Counted from the stretch's first letter, positions 25,512-35,184 are shown. The stretch: DNA of 64,000 nt from Methylobacterium sp. E-066 (GCF_022829635.1 NZ_JAKSYO010000214.1:98884-162883), one strand, 5' to 3'. Notes: generated by a model not told the origin, from the sequence alone. Made by a program: numbers and translations.

Positions 25512-25599
25512 TTTGCGAACGCAGCGAAGCAACCCAGTGCAGCGCGCGATCTCCGGATGTAGCGTTTCCCTGGGTTGCTTCGCTCCGCTCGCAATGACG
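25512..25599. repeat. Palindromic intergenic repeat (family D)
   Basis: Inverted ends GCGAACGCAGCGAAGCAACC and GGTTGCTTCGCTCCGCTCGC about 40 bases apart, able to fold into a long hairpin. This kind of element is common between genes in Methylobacterium and other Rhizobiales. It fills part of the 25313-25690 gap between hicA and amtB; nothing coding is supported there. Confidence 0.6.
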
Positions 25600-25616
25600 G
25601 CGTGCGACGAACAACG

Positions 25617-25647
25617 AAAAACCCCGGCCCATACGGAGCCGGGGTTT
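25617..25647 (-). terminator. Intrinsic terminator of amtB
   Basis: ACCCCGGC (25621-25628) pairs with GCCGGGGT (25638-25645). Read on the minus strand, the stem is followed by a T-rich tract (GGGGTTTTTCG). It lies 44 bases beyond the amtB stop. Confidence 0.75.
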
Positions 25648-25690
25648 CTCATGTCTGCAGCGCGGCCCCGCAGGGCCGCGCCCGTCGCTC

Positions 25691-27205
25691 TTAGTAGTTG
25701 TAGGCGCGCTCGCCGTGATCGGCGATGTCGAGGCCCTCGCGCTCCTCTTCCTGGGTCACCCGCAGGCCGATCGTCAGGTCGACGAGCTTGTAGAGGATCG
25801 CCGAGCCGATGCCCGACCACAGCAGGGTCAGGCCGACCGCCTCCGCCTGGATGATTAGCTGGCTCACCATGTCGTAGGCGCCCACCGCCAGCTCGCCCGG
25901 CTTCGAGGTGTAGTCGGGGATGCCGACGCCGCCGAGGTTGGGATCGACCAGGATGCCGGTCGCCAGGGCGCCCAGGATGCCGCCGATGCAGTGCACGCCG
26001 AACACGTCGAGCGAGTCGTCGTAGCCGAGCGCGTTCTTCACGGTGGAGCACATCACGAAGCAGACCACGCCGGCCACGAGGCCGAGCACGATCGAGCCCA
26101 TCGGGCCGGCGAAGCCGGAGGCCGGGGTGACGGCCACGAGGCCGGCCACCGCGCCCGAGAGCATGCCGAGCAGCGACGGCTTGCCCTTGAGCGCCCACTC
26201 GGCGAACAGCCACGCCACCGCGGCGCCGCAGGTCGCCACGAAGGTGTTGAGCATCGCCAGCGCGGCGGTGCCGTTGGACTCGAGGTTCGAGCCGGCGTTG
26301 AAGCCGAACCAACCGACCCACAGCAGCGAGGCGCCGATCATGGTCATGGTCAGCGAGTGCGGGGCGAGCAGGTCGCGGCCGTAGCCGATGCGCTTGCCCA
26401 TGATCAGGCAGCCGACGAAGCCGGCGATGCCCGCGTTGATGTGCACCACGGTGCCGCCGGCGAAGTCGAGGGCGCCCTTCTGGAAGAGGAAGCCCGCATC
26501 CTTGTTGACCGCGTCGAGCGCCGCCTGGGCGGTGGCCTTCGAGGCGTCGTCGGTGGCGGCAGCCAGCGCCTTGGCGGCGTTGCCGACCGCGTCCGGGCCG
26601 GCCCAGTACCAGACCATGTGGGCCATCGGGAAGTAGATGACCGTGACCCAGAGGATCGTGAACACCACGAGCGCCGAGAACTTCATCCGCTCGGCGAAGG
26701 CACCGACGATCAGCGCCGGCGTGATCATGGCGAACGTCATCTGGAAGCACAGATAGACGTATTCGGGGATCACGACGCCGTTGGAGAAGGTCGCCACCGT
26801 CGAGTTGGCGTCGATGCCCTTCAGGAACGCCTTGGACAGGCCGCCGACGAAGTCGTTGATGCCGCCGCCGTTGGTGAAGGCGAGGCTGTAGCCGTAGAAC
26901 ACCCACAGCAGGCCGACGATCGACACGATCGCGAACACCTGGGTCAGCACCGAGAGCATGTTCTTGGTGCGCACCAGGCCACCGTAGAACAGGGCCAGGC
27001 CCGGCACGCTCATCATGAGCACGAGGGCCGAGGAGATCAGCATCCAGGCGGTGTCGCCCTTGTTGGGCAGCGGCGCGGCCGCGGCGGCAGCCGGCGCCGC
27101 GGAGGCGGCTTCCGGCACCGGGGTCTGCGCGAGGGATGGCTCGATCAGGAGGGCGGCAAGCGCCGCGCCTCCCAAGCCGAGCATGAGGGCATTACGAACT
27201 TTCAT
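25691..27205 (-). CDS. amtB: Ammonium transporter AmtB
   Basis: 504 residues. It has a cleavable signal peptide (ALAALLIEPSLAQ), a low-complexity Ala/Pro linker, and eleven transmembrane segments. Pore motifs include GTVVHINAGIAGFVG and FGVHCIGGILGALATGI (the twin-His pair), SLLWVGWFGFNAGSNLES, and GLALFYGGLVRTKNMLSVL. The periplasmic loop DAVGNAAKALAAATDDASKA is an insertion relative to E. coli AmtB. It conducts ammonium under nitrogen limitation and is blocked by GlnK. It lies 84 bases downstream of glnK in the same operon. Confidence 0.95.
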   Translation of the reverse strand: MKVRNALMLGLGGAALAALLIEPSLAQTPVPEAASAAPAAAAAAPLPNKGDTAWMLISSALVLMMSVPGLALFYGGLVRTKNMLSVLTQVFAIVSIVGLLWVFYGYSLAFTNGGGINDFVGGLSKAFLKGIDANSTVATFSNGVVIPEYVYLCFQMTFAMITPALIVGAFAERMKFSALVVFTILWVTVIYFPMAHMVWYWAGPDAVGNAAKALAAATDDASKATAQAALDAVNKDAGFLFQKGALDFAGGTVVHINAGIAGFVGCLIMGKRIGYGRDLLAPHSLTMTMIGASLLWVGWFGFNAGSNLESNGTAALAMLNTFVATCGAAVAWLFAEWALKGKPSLLGMLSGAVAGLVAVTPASGFAGPMGSIVLGLVAGVVCFVMCSTVKNALGYDDSLDVFGVHCIGGILGALATGILVDPNLGGVGIPDYTSKPGELAVGAYDMVSQLIIQAEAVGLTLLWSGIGSAILYKLVDLTIGLRVTQEEEREGLDIADHGERAYNY

Positions 27206-27289
27206 GGACAGGTGGCTCCCGGTCGCGATTCGTTGAGCGTTGCGTAAGGGTGGAGGCTATCGGCGGGCCCGGACGTGCCGGGCCGCGGA

Positions 27290-27628
27290 TCAGAGGGCGT
27301 CGGCGTCGGTCTCACCGGTCCGGATGCGCACCGCCTTCTCGAGGGGCAGCACGAAGATCTTGCCGTCGCCGATCTGGCCGGTGCGCGCCGCACCCGCGAT
27401 GGCGTCGATGACGCTGGAGGTCAGGTCGGAGGCGACCGCGACCTCGATCTTGAGCTTGGGCAGGAAGCTCACCGCGTATTCCGCGCCGCGGTAGATCTCG
27501 GTGTGGCCCTTCTGGCGGCCGTAACCCTTCACTTCCGTCACCGTCAGTCCGTGGACGCCGATTCCGGTGAGCGCGTCGCGCACCTCCTCCAGCTTGAACG
27601 GCTTGATGATGGCCATCACGATCTTCAT
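27290..27628 (-). CDS. glnK: Nitrogen regulatory PII protein
   Basis: 112 residues from the ATG at 27628, starting with the invariant MKIVMAIIKPFKLEEVRDAL. The T-loop GRQKGHTEIYRGAEYAVSFL holds the uridylylated Tyr51, and the B-loop is in TGQIGDGKIFVLPL. PII proteins bind ATP/ADP and 2-oxoglutarate and control AmtB, glutamine synthetase adenylylation and NtrB. It is the first gene of the glnK-amtB operon, and a near-consensus sigma-54 promoter lies upstream, which fits NtrC control. Confidence 0.95.
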   Translation of the reverse strand: MKIVMAIIKPFKLEEVRDALTGIGVHGLTVTEVKGYGRQKGHTEIYRGAEYAVSFLPKLKIEVAVASDLTSSVIDAIAGAARTGQIGDGKIFVLPLEKAVRIRTGETDADAL

Positions 27629-27740
27629 GGGCGGCGCCCCCTTACAGAGTCCTTGGAAACCGATGCCGTCGCACGAGTTGCGCGGCGACCCGGCCCGGGT
27701 CGCCCGCTGAGCCGGGCTGGCCCGCGGTTGAGCGGGACTA

Positions 27741-27756
27741 TTCAAGGACTATGCCA
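27741..27756 (-). promoter_or_regulatory. Sigma-54-like promoter of glnK-amtB
   Basis: On the minus strand TGGCATAGTCCTTGAA fits the -24/-12 consensus TGGCAYRNNNNTTGCW with one mismatch (GA for GC). It ends 112 bases before the glnK start. The rest of 27757-27929 shows nothing I can name. Confidence 0.5.
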
Positions 27757-27929
27757 CTCAAGCTGGGCGGGGAACTTTTCGACCGGAGGCCGTTATGCCC
27801 AGCAAATAGCCGGATCAGGCGAAGCCCGAGGCAGACACGTCGGCTGACATGCCTGCAATGTGATCAAATGATTAGAAAATACGCATTTTTAGCAGGTGCA
27901 ATTCTGCAACGCACGTTGGCGAAGGACTT

Positions 27930-28829
27930 TTAATCCCCGTGCGGACGAATCAAGCCCTCTTGCGCCACCGAGGCGACGAGGTTGCCGGCGCGATCGAAGA
28001 TCTGGCCGCGGGCGAAGCCGCGGGCGCCGCCGGCCGCCGGGCTGTCCTGCGCGTAGAGCAGCCAGTCGTCGATTCGGACCGGGCGGTGAAACCACAGGGC
28101 ATGATCGAGGCTCGCTGCCTGGATGTTCGGATCGAACACCGAGCTGGCATGCGGAATCAGCGACACGTCGAGGAGGGTCATGTCGGAGGCGTAGGCCAGC
28201 ACCGCCCGGTGCAGGGCCGGATCATCCGGCAGCGCCGAGGCCGCCCGCAGCCAGACGTTGAATACCGGCTCTGGGCGCGCGCCGCCCTTGCGGCGGGCGG
28301 TGTAGCGGTCGAGATCGACCGGCCGCAGCTCGATCGGGCGCTCCCGGCCGAAATAGGCGGCGACCGCCTCGGGCATGCCGGTGGCGCCGGAGGCCGCCAG
28401 CGCCTTGCCGTCGAGGAGGCCGTCCGGCCCCGCGACATCGGGCATCGCCGGCTGGTGCTCGAACCCGCCCTCGGACACCTGATAGGAGATCGTGGTGGCG
28501 AAGATCGCGCGCCCGTGCTGGATCGCCTTGACCCGCCGCGTGGTGAAGCTGCGCCCGTCGCGGATGCGCTCGACCTCGTAGACGATCGGCGCCCGGGGAT
28601 CGCCCGGGAGCATGAAATAGGCGTGGAGCGAATGGGCCGGCCGGTCGTCCGGCACCGTGCGGGTGGCGGCCACCAGGGCCTGGGCCACCACTTGGCCGCC
28701 GAAAACGCGGCGCCAGCCGGTCTTGGGGTTCTGGCCGCGGAACAGGTCGACCTCGAGTCGCTCCAGGTCGAGGATGGCGATGAGCTCGGCGACCGCGTCG
28801 GTCATCGCGTCGGTGGTGGCGTCGGTCAT
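27930..28829 (-). CDS. tesB: Acyl-CoA thioesterase II (TesB)
   Basis: 299 residues with the double hot-dog fold of TesB. Characteristic stretches are LFRGQNPKTGWRRVFGGQVV, AHSLHAYFMLPGDPRAPIVY, RDGRSFTTRRVKAIQHG and AASLDHALWFHRPVRIDDWL (catalytic Asp region). It hydrolyses medium- and long-chain acyl-CoAs. The start at 28829 is followed by a Thr/Asp-rich repeat (TDATTDAMTDAVAEL); the Met at 28808 is an equally possible start. It is divergent from the UbiH-type hydroxylase gene with a 95-base gap. Confidence 0.92.
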   Translation of the reverse strand: MTDATTDAMTDAVAELIAILDLERLEVDLFRGQNPKTGWRRVFGGQVVAQALVAATRTVPDDRPAHSLHAYFMLPGDPRAPIVYEVERIRDGRSFTTRRVKAIQHGRAIFATTISYQVSEGGFEHQPAMPDVAGPDGLLDGKALAASGATGMPEAVAAYFGRERPIELRPVDLDRYTARRKGGARPEPVFNVWLRAASALPDDPALHRAVLAYASDMTLLDVSLIPHASSVFDPNIQAASLDHALWFHRPVRIDDWLLYAQDSPAAGGARGFARGQIFDRAGNLVASVAQEGLIRPHGD

Positions 28830-28924
28830 GAGTCGCGGGGTTTCCGTTCGTCGTCCAAACGCGACATAGGCCTTTCGGGCGGAGCGATCCACGCGCTCGG
28901 CCCCCAGATCGGAGATCCGTGACG

Positions 28925-30196
28925 ATGACGGCCCAGACGCCCCGCCCCGGCAGCCGCAGCCTCCTGATCGCCGGGGGCGGCCTCGCCAGCCTCGCCTTGG
29001 CGCTCGCACTCAAGCAGGCCCATGGCCCGGCGCTGGCCGTGACCGTGATCGACCCCCACGGCGCCGATCCCGCCCGACATCGCGGCCGCGCCTACGCGCT
29101 GGCGGCGGGCGGCCGGCGGATGCTGGCGCAGCTCGGGCTGTGGGACGCAATTTCGGCCGCGGCCGAGCCGATCGCCGAGATGGTGATCTCCGACAGCCGA
29201 ATCGCCGACCCGGTTCGGCCGGTCTTCCTGACCTTCGGACGGGAGGAGGAGGATCAGGCCGACCGCGCGGTCGGCGAGCCTTTCGCCCATATGGTCGAGG
29301 CCGAGCCCCTCGCCGAGGCGCTGGCCGAAGCCTGCCGGGCGACGGGCGTCGCCATCGTCAGCGGGGGGGTCGTGCGAGCGGTGCCGGAGGGCGTTGCGAT
29401 CCGGGCGGAGCTGACCACGGGTGCCCCCCTCAAGGCCGACCTGCTGGTGGCCGCCGATGGGGCGCGCTCGCGCCTGCGCGAAGCGGCGCGGATCGGTTGG
29501 GTCGGCTGGTCCTATCCGCAGGTCGGGATCGTCGCCACGATCGGGCATGCCCGACCCCATAACGGGCGCGCCTTCGAGCACTTCTTGCCCGCCGGCCCCT
29601 TCGCGATCCTTCCCCTGCGGGACGGCGGATCGCTCGGCCACCGTTCCTCGATCGTCTGGACCGAGCGGGCCGACGAGGCCGACGCGCTGCTCTCGGGCGA
29701 GCCCGATGAGGTGCTGGCCGAGATCGAGCGGCGGTTCACGTTGGATTTGGGCAAGCTGGCCCTGGAGCACGGCCCGAGCCGGCATCCGCTGGCCGTCGGC
29801 ATCGCCCGGGCGTTCCGGGCGGAGCGGCTGGCCCTGCTGGGGGATTCCGCCCACGTCATCCACCCGATCGCCGGCCAGGGTCTCAATCTCGGGCTGGCAG
29901 ATGCCGCCGCGCTCGCCGAGGCTGTGACCGGGGCGCTCCGCCTCGGCCTCGACCCCGGCAGCCCGGACGTGCTGCGGGCCTACGAGCGCGCCCGCCGGTT
30001 CGACAGCTTCGCCATGGCGGCGGCCACCGACGGGCTGAACCGGCTGTTCTCCAACGACGCCCTGCCGCTGCGGCTCGCCCGCGACCTCGGCCTCGGGATC
30101 GTCGACCGTCTGCCCGGCCTCAAGCGGTTCTTCATCGGTGAGGCCGCGGCCTCGCGCGGGTCGCGGCCCCGGCTGATGCGGGGGGAGGCGCTGTAA
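28925..30196 (+). CDS. UbiH/COQ6-family FAD-dependent monooxygenase (ubiquinone biosynthesis)
   Basis: 423 residues. The FAD-binding Rossmann motif is LLIAGGGLASLALALALKQA, the middle motif is DLLVAADGARSRLREAA, and the family signature near the C-terminus is GDSAHVIHPIAGQGLNLGLA. These are the features of UbiH, UbiF, UbiL and COQ6 hydroxylases that hydroxylate the ubiquinone ring. The exact ring position cannot be deduced. ATG 28925 is preferred to GTG 28919 because GGAG then sits 10 bases upstream. Confidence 0.88.
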   Translation: MTAQTPRPGSRSLLIAGGGLASLALALALKQAHGPALAVTVIDPHGADPARHRGRAYALAAGGRRMLAQLGLWDAISAAAEPIAEMVISDSRIADPVRPVFLTFGREEEDQADRAVGEPFAHMVEAEPLAEALAEACRATGVAIVSGGVVRAVPEGVAIRAELTTGAPLKADLLVAADGARSRLREAARIGWVGWSYPQVGIVATIGHARPHNGRAFEHFLPAGPFAILPLRDGGSLGHRSSIVWTERADEADALLSGEPDEVLAEIERRFTLDLGKLALEHGPSRHPLAVGIARAFRAERLALLGDSAHVIHPIAGQGLNLGLADAAALAEAVTGALRLGLDPGSPDVLRAYERARRFDSFAMAAATDGLNRLFSNDALPLRLARDLGLGIVDRLPGLKRFFIGEAAASRGSRPRLMRGEAL

Positions 30197-30198
30197 AG

Positions 30199-31725
30199 TC
30201 AGGCGGACCGGCGCTCGGCCACCCACCGCGTCGCATCGGCCCGGGGGGCGACCACGTCGGTGTCGGTGCGCAGCTGCGGGCTGTAGGCGGGGTCGTCGGT
30301 CAGTACGTCGTGCCAGCGCCGCAGGAAGCGCGAGATCTGCGACCCCGGAGCGAAGCTGGTCTGCCGGGAGGCGCTCTCGTGATGCGCCATCTCGGCGAAC
30401 GGCGTGTAGACGATGCGGTAGCCGAGCATCCGCAGCTTGAAGCACAGGTCGACGTCGTTGAAGTCGAGGGCAAAACGCTCGTCGAAGCCGTTCACCGCCT
30501 CCAGCACCGCCTTGCGGGTGGCGAACAAGGCGCCCGTGACCGACGAACAGTCCCGCTGCGCCAGCGCCCAGTCGCCGTAGGTCGGCTCGGCCGCGTCCCG
30601 ATTGTACCAGGGATGGGCGCAGACATCGAAGATGCCGCCGAACATGCCGGCATGCTGGATCTTGCCGTTCGGGAACAGCAGCCGCCCGCCGACGCCGCCG
30701 ACGCCGCGGTCGAGCGCGAAGGTCAGGAGCGCCTCGATCCAGCCGGGGCGGCGCACCACGAGGTCGTCATTCATCAGGATGACGAGGTCGGTCTCAGCGG
30801 CGCGCCAGAGGGTGTTCATCTTGGCCGCGTAGTTGAACGGCGCGCCCTCGGGCCGCGTGGTGAGCAGGCGGGTCACCGCGAACCGGTCGGAGCGGCCCCG
30901 GTAGATCGCGTCGTCGGCCTTGTCGTCGCCGATCAGCACCCGGATCCGATCGGCCGGGTAGCTGCTGCGGGCGAGGCTGTCGAGGAGGTTGATCACGTGG
31001 GGCTTGGCGCCCTCGATCGGGCGGCCCTCTTCGTCCCGGGGCCGGCTCTGCGCGGTCGGGACCACCAGGGTCACGGGCGGGCGCGTATCGAGGCTCCGGC
31101 GGATCTCCAGCGTGTCCGGGGTCAGGCCCGGTGCCGTGCGCAGGGGCGCGCCCGAGCCCTGGAACCAGCGGTCGAGCACGTCGGCGCGGGCGGCGCGCTT
31201 CGCCTTCGGGCGGGCCAGAGGCGAGGCGATCAGCGTCTGCGGGATCCGGTCGATGCCGATGCCCGCCGAGAGCGCGTCGAGCAGAAGCCGGAACCAGGCG
31301 GCGTTGCCGGTGCGCCGGCCGAAATCCGGGGTGAGGCTCGCCAGGGCCGAGACCCGGATCACCAGCGGGAAGCCGATATAGTCGTCGGCCATGAGCAGGG
31401 CCGGGTTGAAGGCCGGCTTGCAATGGACGCTGCGGACCTGGCCCGCGCCGTCCACCACGGCGTCGTCGCCGTAGAAGATGCCGATATCCGGCCGCTCGGC
31501 CATCGCGGCGAGGATCGGCGCGAACAGGTCCGGGTGCAGCTCGGACGCGGCCGGGGCCACGAACACGGCCCGGCAGGCGGGAAGCTGGCCGGCGGCGATC
31601 TGTCCGAGCTTGCGCTCCTCGACCGGGTGGAAGCGTTCGTCGAGGGGCAGCGGCAGGATCGCGTCCGGCCAGGCGCGCGCGCTCCAGGAGGCCGACGGGG
31701 CCGGGACCGGTTTTTTGTTCAACAC
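30199..31725 (-). CDS. Glycosyltransferase family 2 protein
   Basis: 508 residues from a GTG with GGGAG upstream. The first 200 residues look like an incomplete GT2-related region (FVAPAASELHPDLFAPILAA, IGIFYGDDAVVD). The second half is a full GT-A domain: VTLVVPTAQSRPRDEEGRP, ILMNDDLVVRRPGWIEALLT (DxD-like), then GFDERFALDFNDVDLCFKLR. Such proteins transfer sugars in O-antigen or capsule synthesis. It lies 45 bases downstream of the large RgpF/GT4 gene and is probably co-transcribed with it. Confidence 0.88.
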   Translation of the reverse strand: MLNKKPVPAPSASWSARAWPDAILPLPLDERFHPVEERKLGQIAAGQLPACRAVFVAPAASELHPDLFAPILAAMAERPDIGIFYGDDAVVDGAGQVRSVHCKPAFNPALLMADDYIGFPLVIRVSALASLTPDFGRRTGNAAWFRLLLDALSAGIGIDRIPQTLIASPLARPKAKRAARADVLDRWFQGSGAPLRTAPGLTPDTLEIRRSLDTRPPVTLVVPTAQSRPRDEEGRPIEGAKPHVINLLDSLARSSYPADRIRVLIGDDKADDAIYRGRSDRFAVTRLLTTRPEGAPFNYAAKMNTLWRAAETDLVILMNDDLVVRRPGWIEALLTFALDRGVGGVGGRLLFPNGKIQHAGMFGGIFDVCAHPWYNRDAAEPTYGDWALAQRDCSSVTGALFATRKAVLEAVNGFDERFALDFNDVDLCFKLRMLGYRIVYTPFAEMAHHESASRQTSFAPGSQISRFLRRWHDVLTDDPAYSPQLRTDTDVVAPRADATRWVAERRSA

Positions 31726-31770
31726 GGATCGCGTCTCCCGGACCTCAAATACGTTCGGATCGATTGGACA

Positions 31771-34700
31771 TCATCTTTTTCCGAAAGCCGGTGACCACCT
31801 TTCGGGATGATGATCGAGGAGGCGGCTGACGCTCGCCTCCATGGCGGCGGCCACCGCGCCGATCGACAGGCGCTCGCGGATCCGGGCGCGGGCGGCGGCG
31901 CCGATCCGCGCGGCGTCGCCGCTAGTCACCGCCCGGGCGGCGTCGGTGAGCGCGCGGGCGAGGTCGGCCTCGTCCACCTGCCCCCATTCGGCGCCGCGCA
32001 GATACGGCCCGTAGGTCTGGTCCAGGGCGGCGATCTCGGCCTTCACCGGGAAGCCGCAGGTCGCGTCGAGGAAGTCGCGGCTGCCGCCGTAATCGGTGGC
32101 GACCACGACCTTGCCCATCTCCATCGCCTCGGCGATCGTCAGCCCGAAACCTTCGGAGGAATGCGACGAGGCATAGACCGCGCAGAGCTCGAACAGGGCG
32201 CCGAGCTCGTTCTGAGAGAGCGGCTGGTCGATCACCACCACGTCGCCGGTCTTGCCGACGAGGTCGAGCAGCTTCTTGCCCTCGTCCGGCAGGTCGAACA
32301 CGTGCTTGGTCTTGAGCACGAGCTGCCAGCCGGCTTGCGCCAGCCCCGCCGCCCGGAAAGCGCGGATCAGCGCGTGCGGGTTCTTGCGGGCGAGGTAGCT
32401 CGACCCGTCGAAGGCGTAGAGGATCACGCGTCTGGCGGGGTCGATGGAAAACGCCTTGCGCAGGTTGGCCTTGGCGGCGCCGCTCGCCGGCTCGCCGGGC
32501 TCGTTCTCGACCACGTAGGGCACGACATCGACCGGGATGTCGGTGATCTGGCGGAAGATCGCGGCGCAGAACTCCGTGGGCGCCCAGATCGCGTCGAGGC
32601 CGTCCACGGTGGGCAGCCAGCCGCCGGGCACGTGCGAGGTCTCCCAGACGAACAGCCCGATCTTGAGCCGGGCGCTCGCGGCGATGTCGAGCTGCCGCGC
32701 GCTCATCAGGGAGTGCCAGCTGTCGCCGTTGAAATGCACCAGCGCGACGTCCGGCGCCCCCGAGAAGGTCCGGGCCTGCCAGCCCGGCCCGACCCGGGCA
32801 TGGACGTGGAACGAGCGCTCCATCGGATGGACGTTCAGGGCGAACGGCGCCCGGTGCAGCGCTCGCACGTAGCTGCGCGCCGCGACGCCGAGCCCGTTGG
32901 CGTAGTTCATCGGCGAGACGTAGGAGACGCGCAGCGGCCGCTCCGGCGCCTGGGGCCTGCGCAGGTCGGCCCAGATCCTGGGGCCGGGATAGGTGAAGGT
33001 CTGGTCGAGCCGGTCGAGGTCGAAGCCGCGCTCCTCGATCGCCGCGCGCACCGCCTCGCCGCCGATCGCGGCGTGCTCGCCCAAGAGCGAGCGCTTCACG
33101 AACGGGAAGCCCTGGCCGAGCATGTTCTCCCAGTCGAACAGGGTGCGGTTGTTGCGCGGGTCGTTGACCAGCGTCATGTGCTTGTTCTGGGCCGAGAACA
33201 GGCTGCGCATCCCGAGCCCCGCGGCTCGCATCCGCCCGGAGAAGGTCAGCTCGTACTCGGTGATGACAATGTTCTTGTCCGGCCAGTTCGCCACCGACTG
33301 GATGAAGTGGTTGAACGCGTAGGAGGACAGGCAGCGCTTCTTCAGGGCCAGGAAGAAGCTCTGGAGATGGTGACTGTAATAGAAGTTGTCGGCGAGCCCG
33401 ATCACCGCCTCCGGATAGGCATCGATCTTCGCCAGCAGCCCGGCGAAGTCGCCGCTGTCGAGGGGCCCGACCAGGCTGTCGTTGGCCAGGTACAGGGTCT
33501 CGGAATCGAGCAGGTCGTCGTCCTCCAGAAGGACATGCGCCCAGGCGGCGAAATCGAAGCCCGTGTTCTCGCGCAGGTAGGCCGAGGCGCACAGCGTCAG
33601 GATCGCCTCCGGCACCGCGGTCTTGTGCTGGTCGGCCGCGATGATGAGCACGATGTCGATGCCGTTCTCGGCAAAGGCCCGCAGGTAGGGCTCGACATGG
33701 CCGCGGATGCGCCCCTCCGGCGCGTGGGTGATGAACAGGGCGGTGCGGCCGTGCCGGCGCGGCTCCCGCTTCAGGCAGGACAGGCGGGCGTCGGCGGCTT
33801 CGGGCACCGCGGCACCGGCGACCCGGCGGGTGAGGCGCCCCGCCTCCAGCCCGGTGGTGACGTAGTCGACCAGGGGATTGAGCCCCAGCGCCGCGACCCT
33901 GGGGTAGCGGGCGAGGTACCAGGGCGCGTCGAAGCGCGGGGACGGGCTCGTGCGCCGACCGTTATCGGCCAGGAAATGCGCGAGCGGGTTCGCGTCCGTC
34001 TCGTCGTCGGCGAGGTAGGTTTTCGTGTACCAGCGCGTGTCGAACCAGGGGCCGGGATCGAGCCCCTCCCGGGCGCCGTGTTCGAGGAAATGTACCAGCG
34101 GATTGAGGCTGTCGGCGCGCACCGCCGCCGATTGCGCCGCATACCAGTCCGGGTCGAACAGGGGATGCGGGGCGTAGCGGCGATAGCCGCCGGCCATCAC
34201 GTAATGCTCCAGCGGCTCGAGCCCGCTGGTCTCCGCCTCGGGGCAGCGCCCGCGATAGAACTCGGCGTCGAAGATGCCCGACCGGCGGATCAGGTCGACA
34301 TGCCGCGACAGCCCGGCGAATTCCTCCGGATTGCGCAGGTAGCCCTGCTTCCGGCCAGTCTCGTAGTAATGCGCCAGCGCGATACCGCCGGCCTCCCGGG
34401 CGTCCGGGTAGCGCGACCGGTACCAGGCGGACTCGAACAGCGGCGACGGGTCGGTGTCGGGGCTCTTCACGAAGTGGAAGAACGCCCGGGCGCGGGCGTC
34501 GGCGCCGCCGAGATAGCGCGCGGCGTACCAGTCCGGATCGAACAGCGGGTTGGGGGCGATGCCGGCATCGGCGCCGCGCTCGACATAGTGGATCAGGGGG
34601 TTCACGCCCTCGGCGCGCAGGCCCGGGACGGCGTCGAGATAGCGGTCGCCGTGGAACAGCGGCGACGGCCAGCGGCCCTCGCGCCCGCCATGGACCGCGT

Positions 34701-34905
34701 AGTGCACGGCGGGGTCGATCCCCTCGCCGACCACGTCGGGATAGCGCCGCGCATACCAGGCCGGATCGAACAGGCCCGAGGCCTTCACGGCCGCCACGAG
34801 ATCCGCCTGCCGGGGCTCGTTCGTCCGCCGCCGCTTCAGGCGCCGGGCCAGCGGGCGCGTGAGGGACCGCGCGGGGCCGGCGACGAACACATCTCGAAGG
34901 CGCAT
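31771..34905 (-). CDS. Multidomain protein: 8 repeats, RgpF domain, GT4 glycosyltransferase
   Basis: 1044 residues from the ATG at 34905. Residues about 40-370 hold eight degenerate repeats of 35-42 residues with the pattern D-x-x-W-Y-x2-R-Y-P ... N-P-L-x-H-Y ... P-S-P-L-F (for example FDPAWYARRYPDVVGEGIDP). Residues about 390-660 match rhamnan synthesis protein F: ALFITHAPEGRIRGHVEPYL, RENTGFDFAAWAHVLLED, LYLANDSLVGPLDS. The C-terminal part is a GT4-type domain with VILYAFDGSSYLARKNPHAL and SHSSEGFGLTIAEAMEMGKV. It is probably a polysaccharide assembly enzyme at the inner membrane face. Confidence 0.85.
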   Translation of the reverse strand: MRLRDVFVAGPARSLTRPLARRLKRRRTNEPRQADLVAAVKASGLFDPAWYARRYPDVVGEGIDPAVHYAVHGGREGRWPSPLFHGDRYLDAVPGLRAEGVNPLIHYVERGADAGIAPNPLFDPDWYAARYLGGADARARAFFHFVKSPDTDPSPLFESAWYRSRYPDAREAGGIALAHYYETGRKQGYLRNPEEFAGLSRHVDLIRRSGIFDAEFYRGRCPEAETSGLEPLEHYVMAGGYRRYAPHPLFDPDWYAAQSAAVRADSLNPLVHFLEHGAREGLDPGPWFDTRWYTKTYLADDETDANPLAHFLADNGRRTSPSPRFDAPWYLARYPRVAALGLNPLVDYVTTGLEAGRLTRRVAGAAVPEAADARLSCLKREPRRHGRTALFITHAPEGRIRGHVEPYLRAFAENGIDIVLIIAADQHKTAVPEAILTLCASAYLRENTGFDFAAWAHVLLEDDDLLDSETLYLANDSLVGPLDSGDFAGLLAKIDAYPEAVIGLADNFYYSHHLQSFFLALKKRCLSSYAFNHFIQSVANWPDKNIVITEYELTFSGRMRAAGLGMRSLFSAQNKHMTLVNDPRNNRTLFDWENMLGQGFPFVKRSLLGEHAAIGGEAVRAAIEERGFDLDRLDQTFTYPGPRIWADLRRPQAPERPLRVSYVSPMNYANGLGVAARSYVRALHRAPFALNVHPMERSFHVHARVGPGWQARTFSGAPDVALVHFNGDSWHSLMSARQLDIAASARLKIGLFVWETSHVPGGWLPTVDGLDAIWAPTEFCAAIFRQITDIPVDVVPYVVENEPGEPASGAAKANLRKAFSIDPARRVILYAFDGSSYLARKNPHALIRAFRAAGLAQAGWQLVLKTKHVFDLPDEGKKLLDLVGKTGDVVVIDQPLSQNELGALFELCAVYASSHSSEGFGLTIAEAMEMGKVVVATDYGGSRDFLDATCGFPVKAEIAALDQTYGPYLRGAEWGQVDEADLARALTDAARAVTSGDAARIGAAARARIRERLSIGAVAAAMEASVSRLLDHHPERWSPAFGKR

Positions 34906-35184
34906 GGTGAGTACCGGATACGCGGGAGGCCCGCTTTGCTGCCCACGCCGCAATCCGCGAGAGACATCAGGAGGTTCAGCCGGCCGCCCCGGCTCGCGCG
35001 CCTTCCTAATGGTCCGGCCGGCCCGCGCCAAGGGCCGTGCCGCGCAGCGGCGCAGAACCCTCGGATAATCCCGCCCAATCCGCGTGCGGCGATCCCGACC
35101 TTGCCAGCCCGGTGCGAACGGCCCCACATTGACCGAATGACCGACGGGGTTCCCCGGGGCCCCGGACAGGAGACGGACAACCGC

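Noticed and set aside
31807..35184. Open frame on the + strand running into MoxR, suggesting a giant MoxR fusion
   Set aside because: The part before 35137 is antisense to the RgpF/GT4 gene and lacks coding character; MoxR is complete from 35185.
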